Positions 52,947 through 53,052 of a stretch of 53,052 nucleotides of DNA are shown in pieces (within the stretch, counting starts at the first letter, position 1; each line of letters opens with the position of its first letter). The translations under genes were made by a program, and so were the position numbers. This DNA comes from Saprospiraceae bacterium (GTDB taxonomy: Bacteria; Bacteroidota; Bacteroidia; Chitinophagales; Saprospiraceae): NCBI GenBank assembly GCA_019694255.1, contig JAIBCI010000010.1, positions 1-53,052 of the forward strand, given 5' to 3'. Below the pieces are notes generated by a model. It worked only from the letters and a program-made list of their open reading frames with translations. It did no database searches and had not been told where the DNA came from.

Positions 52947-53052
52947 TTAACTTACTCTAAGCATTTTATAATAAGCAGGTTTATGCTTTACCATTCGAAT
53001 CATTAAGTTGTCGAAAATATCACCATTCATTAAATGCCTATTATATCTGTAG
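52947..53052 (-). CDS. C-terminal end of a possible IS1595-type (ISXO2-like) transposase, cut by the window edge
   Basis: Minus-strand frame open from the right edge to TAA at 52947: 34 codons reading YRYNRHLMNGDIFDNLMIRM and then VKHKPAYYKMLRVS. The pattern YRxNR ... IFDNLxxRM ... YKML at a C-terminus reminds me of ISXO2-like transposases. Too short for a firm call; the rest lies outside the window. Confidence 0.35.
   Translation of the reverse strand, partial: YRYNRHLMNGDIFDNLMIRMVKHKPAYYKMLRVS

Overview
The window looks like a chromosomal piece of a Bacteroidota bacterium, most likely a member of the Saprospirales. The evidence is indirect but consistent: a SprE/PorW-type lipoprotein of the type IX secretion system (T9SS) at the left edge, at least six secreted proteins with T9SS type A or type B sorting domains, a type III glutamine synthetase, a hybrid two-component system with an AraC-type output domain, a BlaI/M56 pair, and no convincing Shine-Dalgarno sequences. 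No rRNA, intact tRNA or CRISPR array was seen.

Layout. 1-1567: partial sprE/porW divergent from an M23 peptidase. 1714-7730: two broken lipocalin genes in direct repeat (about 603 bp, 5315 bp apart). Both carry the same 170-bp element with 17-bp terminal inverted repeats, and they bracket a two-gene cassette of secreted T9SS-type proteins that starts next to a (TA)n run. 7881-13393: accessory cluster of small genes, including an operon of two SRPBCC proteins, a TfoX-like and a VOC protein, divergent from an HxlR regulator with two candidate operator sites. 13436-15167: decay zone with DUF4160 and DUF2442 pseudogenes, a small gene with an amber codon and the remains of a gene that once ran into the ompA-like gene. 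15164-31934: mostly housekeeping and envelope genes (OmpA-like, IgGFc-binding/CHU_C protein, subtilisin, trhO, htpG, GT-C-like membrane protein, dodecin, glnN, pcrA/uvrD, histidine kinase). 31887-33237: repeat-rich spacer with a duplicated 3' end of the kinase gene.

The most interesting part is 33238-39438, all on the minus strand. In transcription order it holds a hybrid two-component sensor with AraC output, a very small gene (34899-35000) for a 33-residue peptide ending in Leu-Leu-Leu-Gly-Gly-Cys, a 300-residue protein with features of a class I isoprenoid synthase (the fold of ComQ), and a Ste14-like isoprenylcysteine carboxyl methyltransferase. A terminator hairpin follows the peptide gene, and a pair of 13-bp direct repeats exactly 21 bp apart lies upstream of it. 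My reading is a candidate system that makes and senses a prenylated, carboxymethylated peptide: a bacterial arrangement like ComQXPA, with chemistry like that of the yeast a-factor. The parts are visible in the sequence; the joint function is inference.

39439-53052: a gap with possible insertion-sequence remains, a Fic protein with an N-terminal HTH, a secreted T9SS protein, an AAA/DUF4143 ATPase preceded by four tandem 22-bp repeats, a 1.2-kb-residue adhesin-like protein with HYR, C-type lectin and GEVED modules, a BlaI-M56-PDZ operon, a membrane-anchored protein with an ASKHA-like fold, and the end of what may be an IS1595-type transposase at the right edge.
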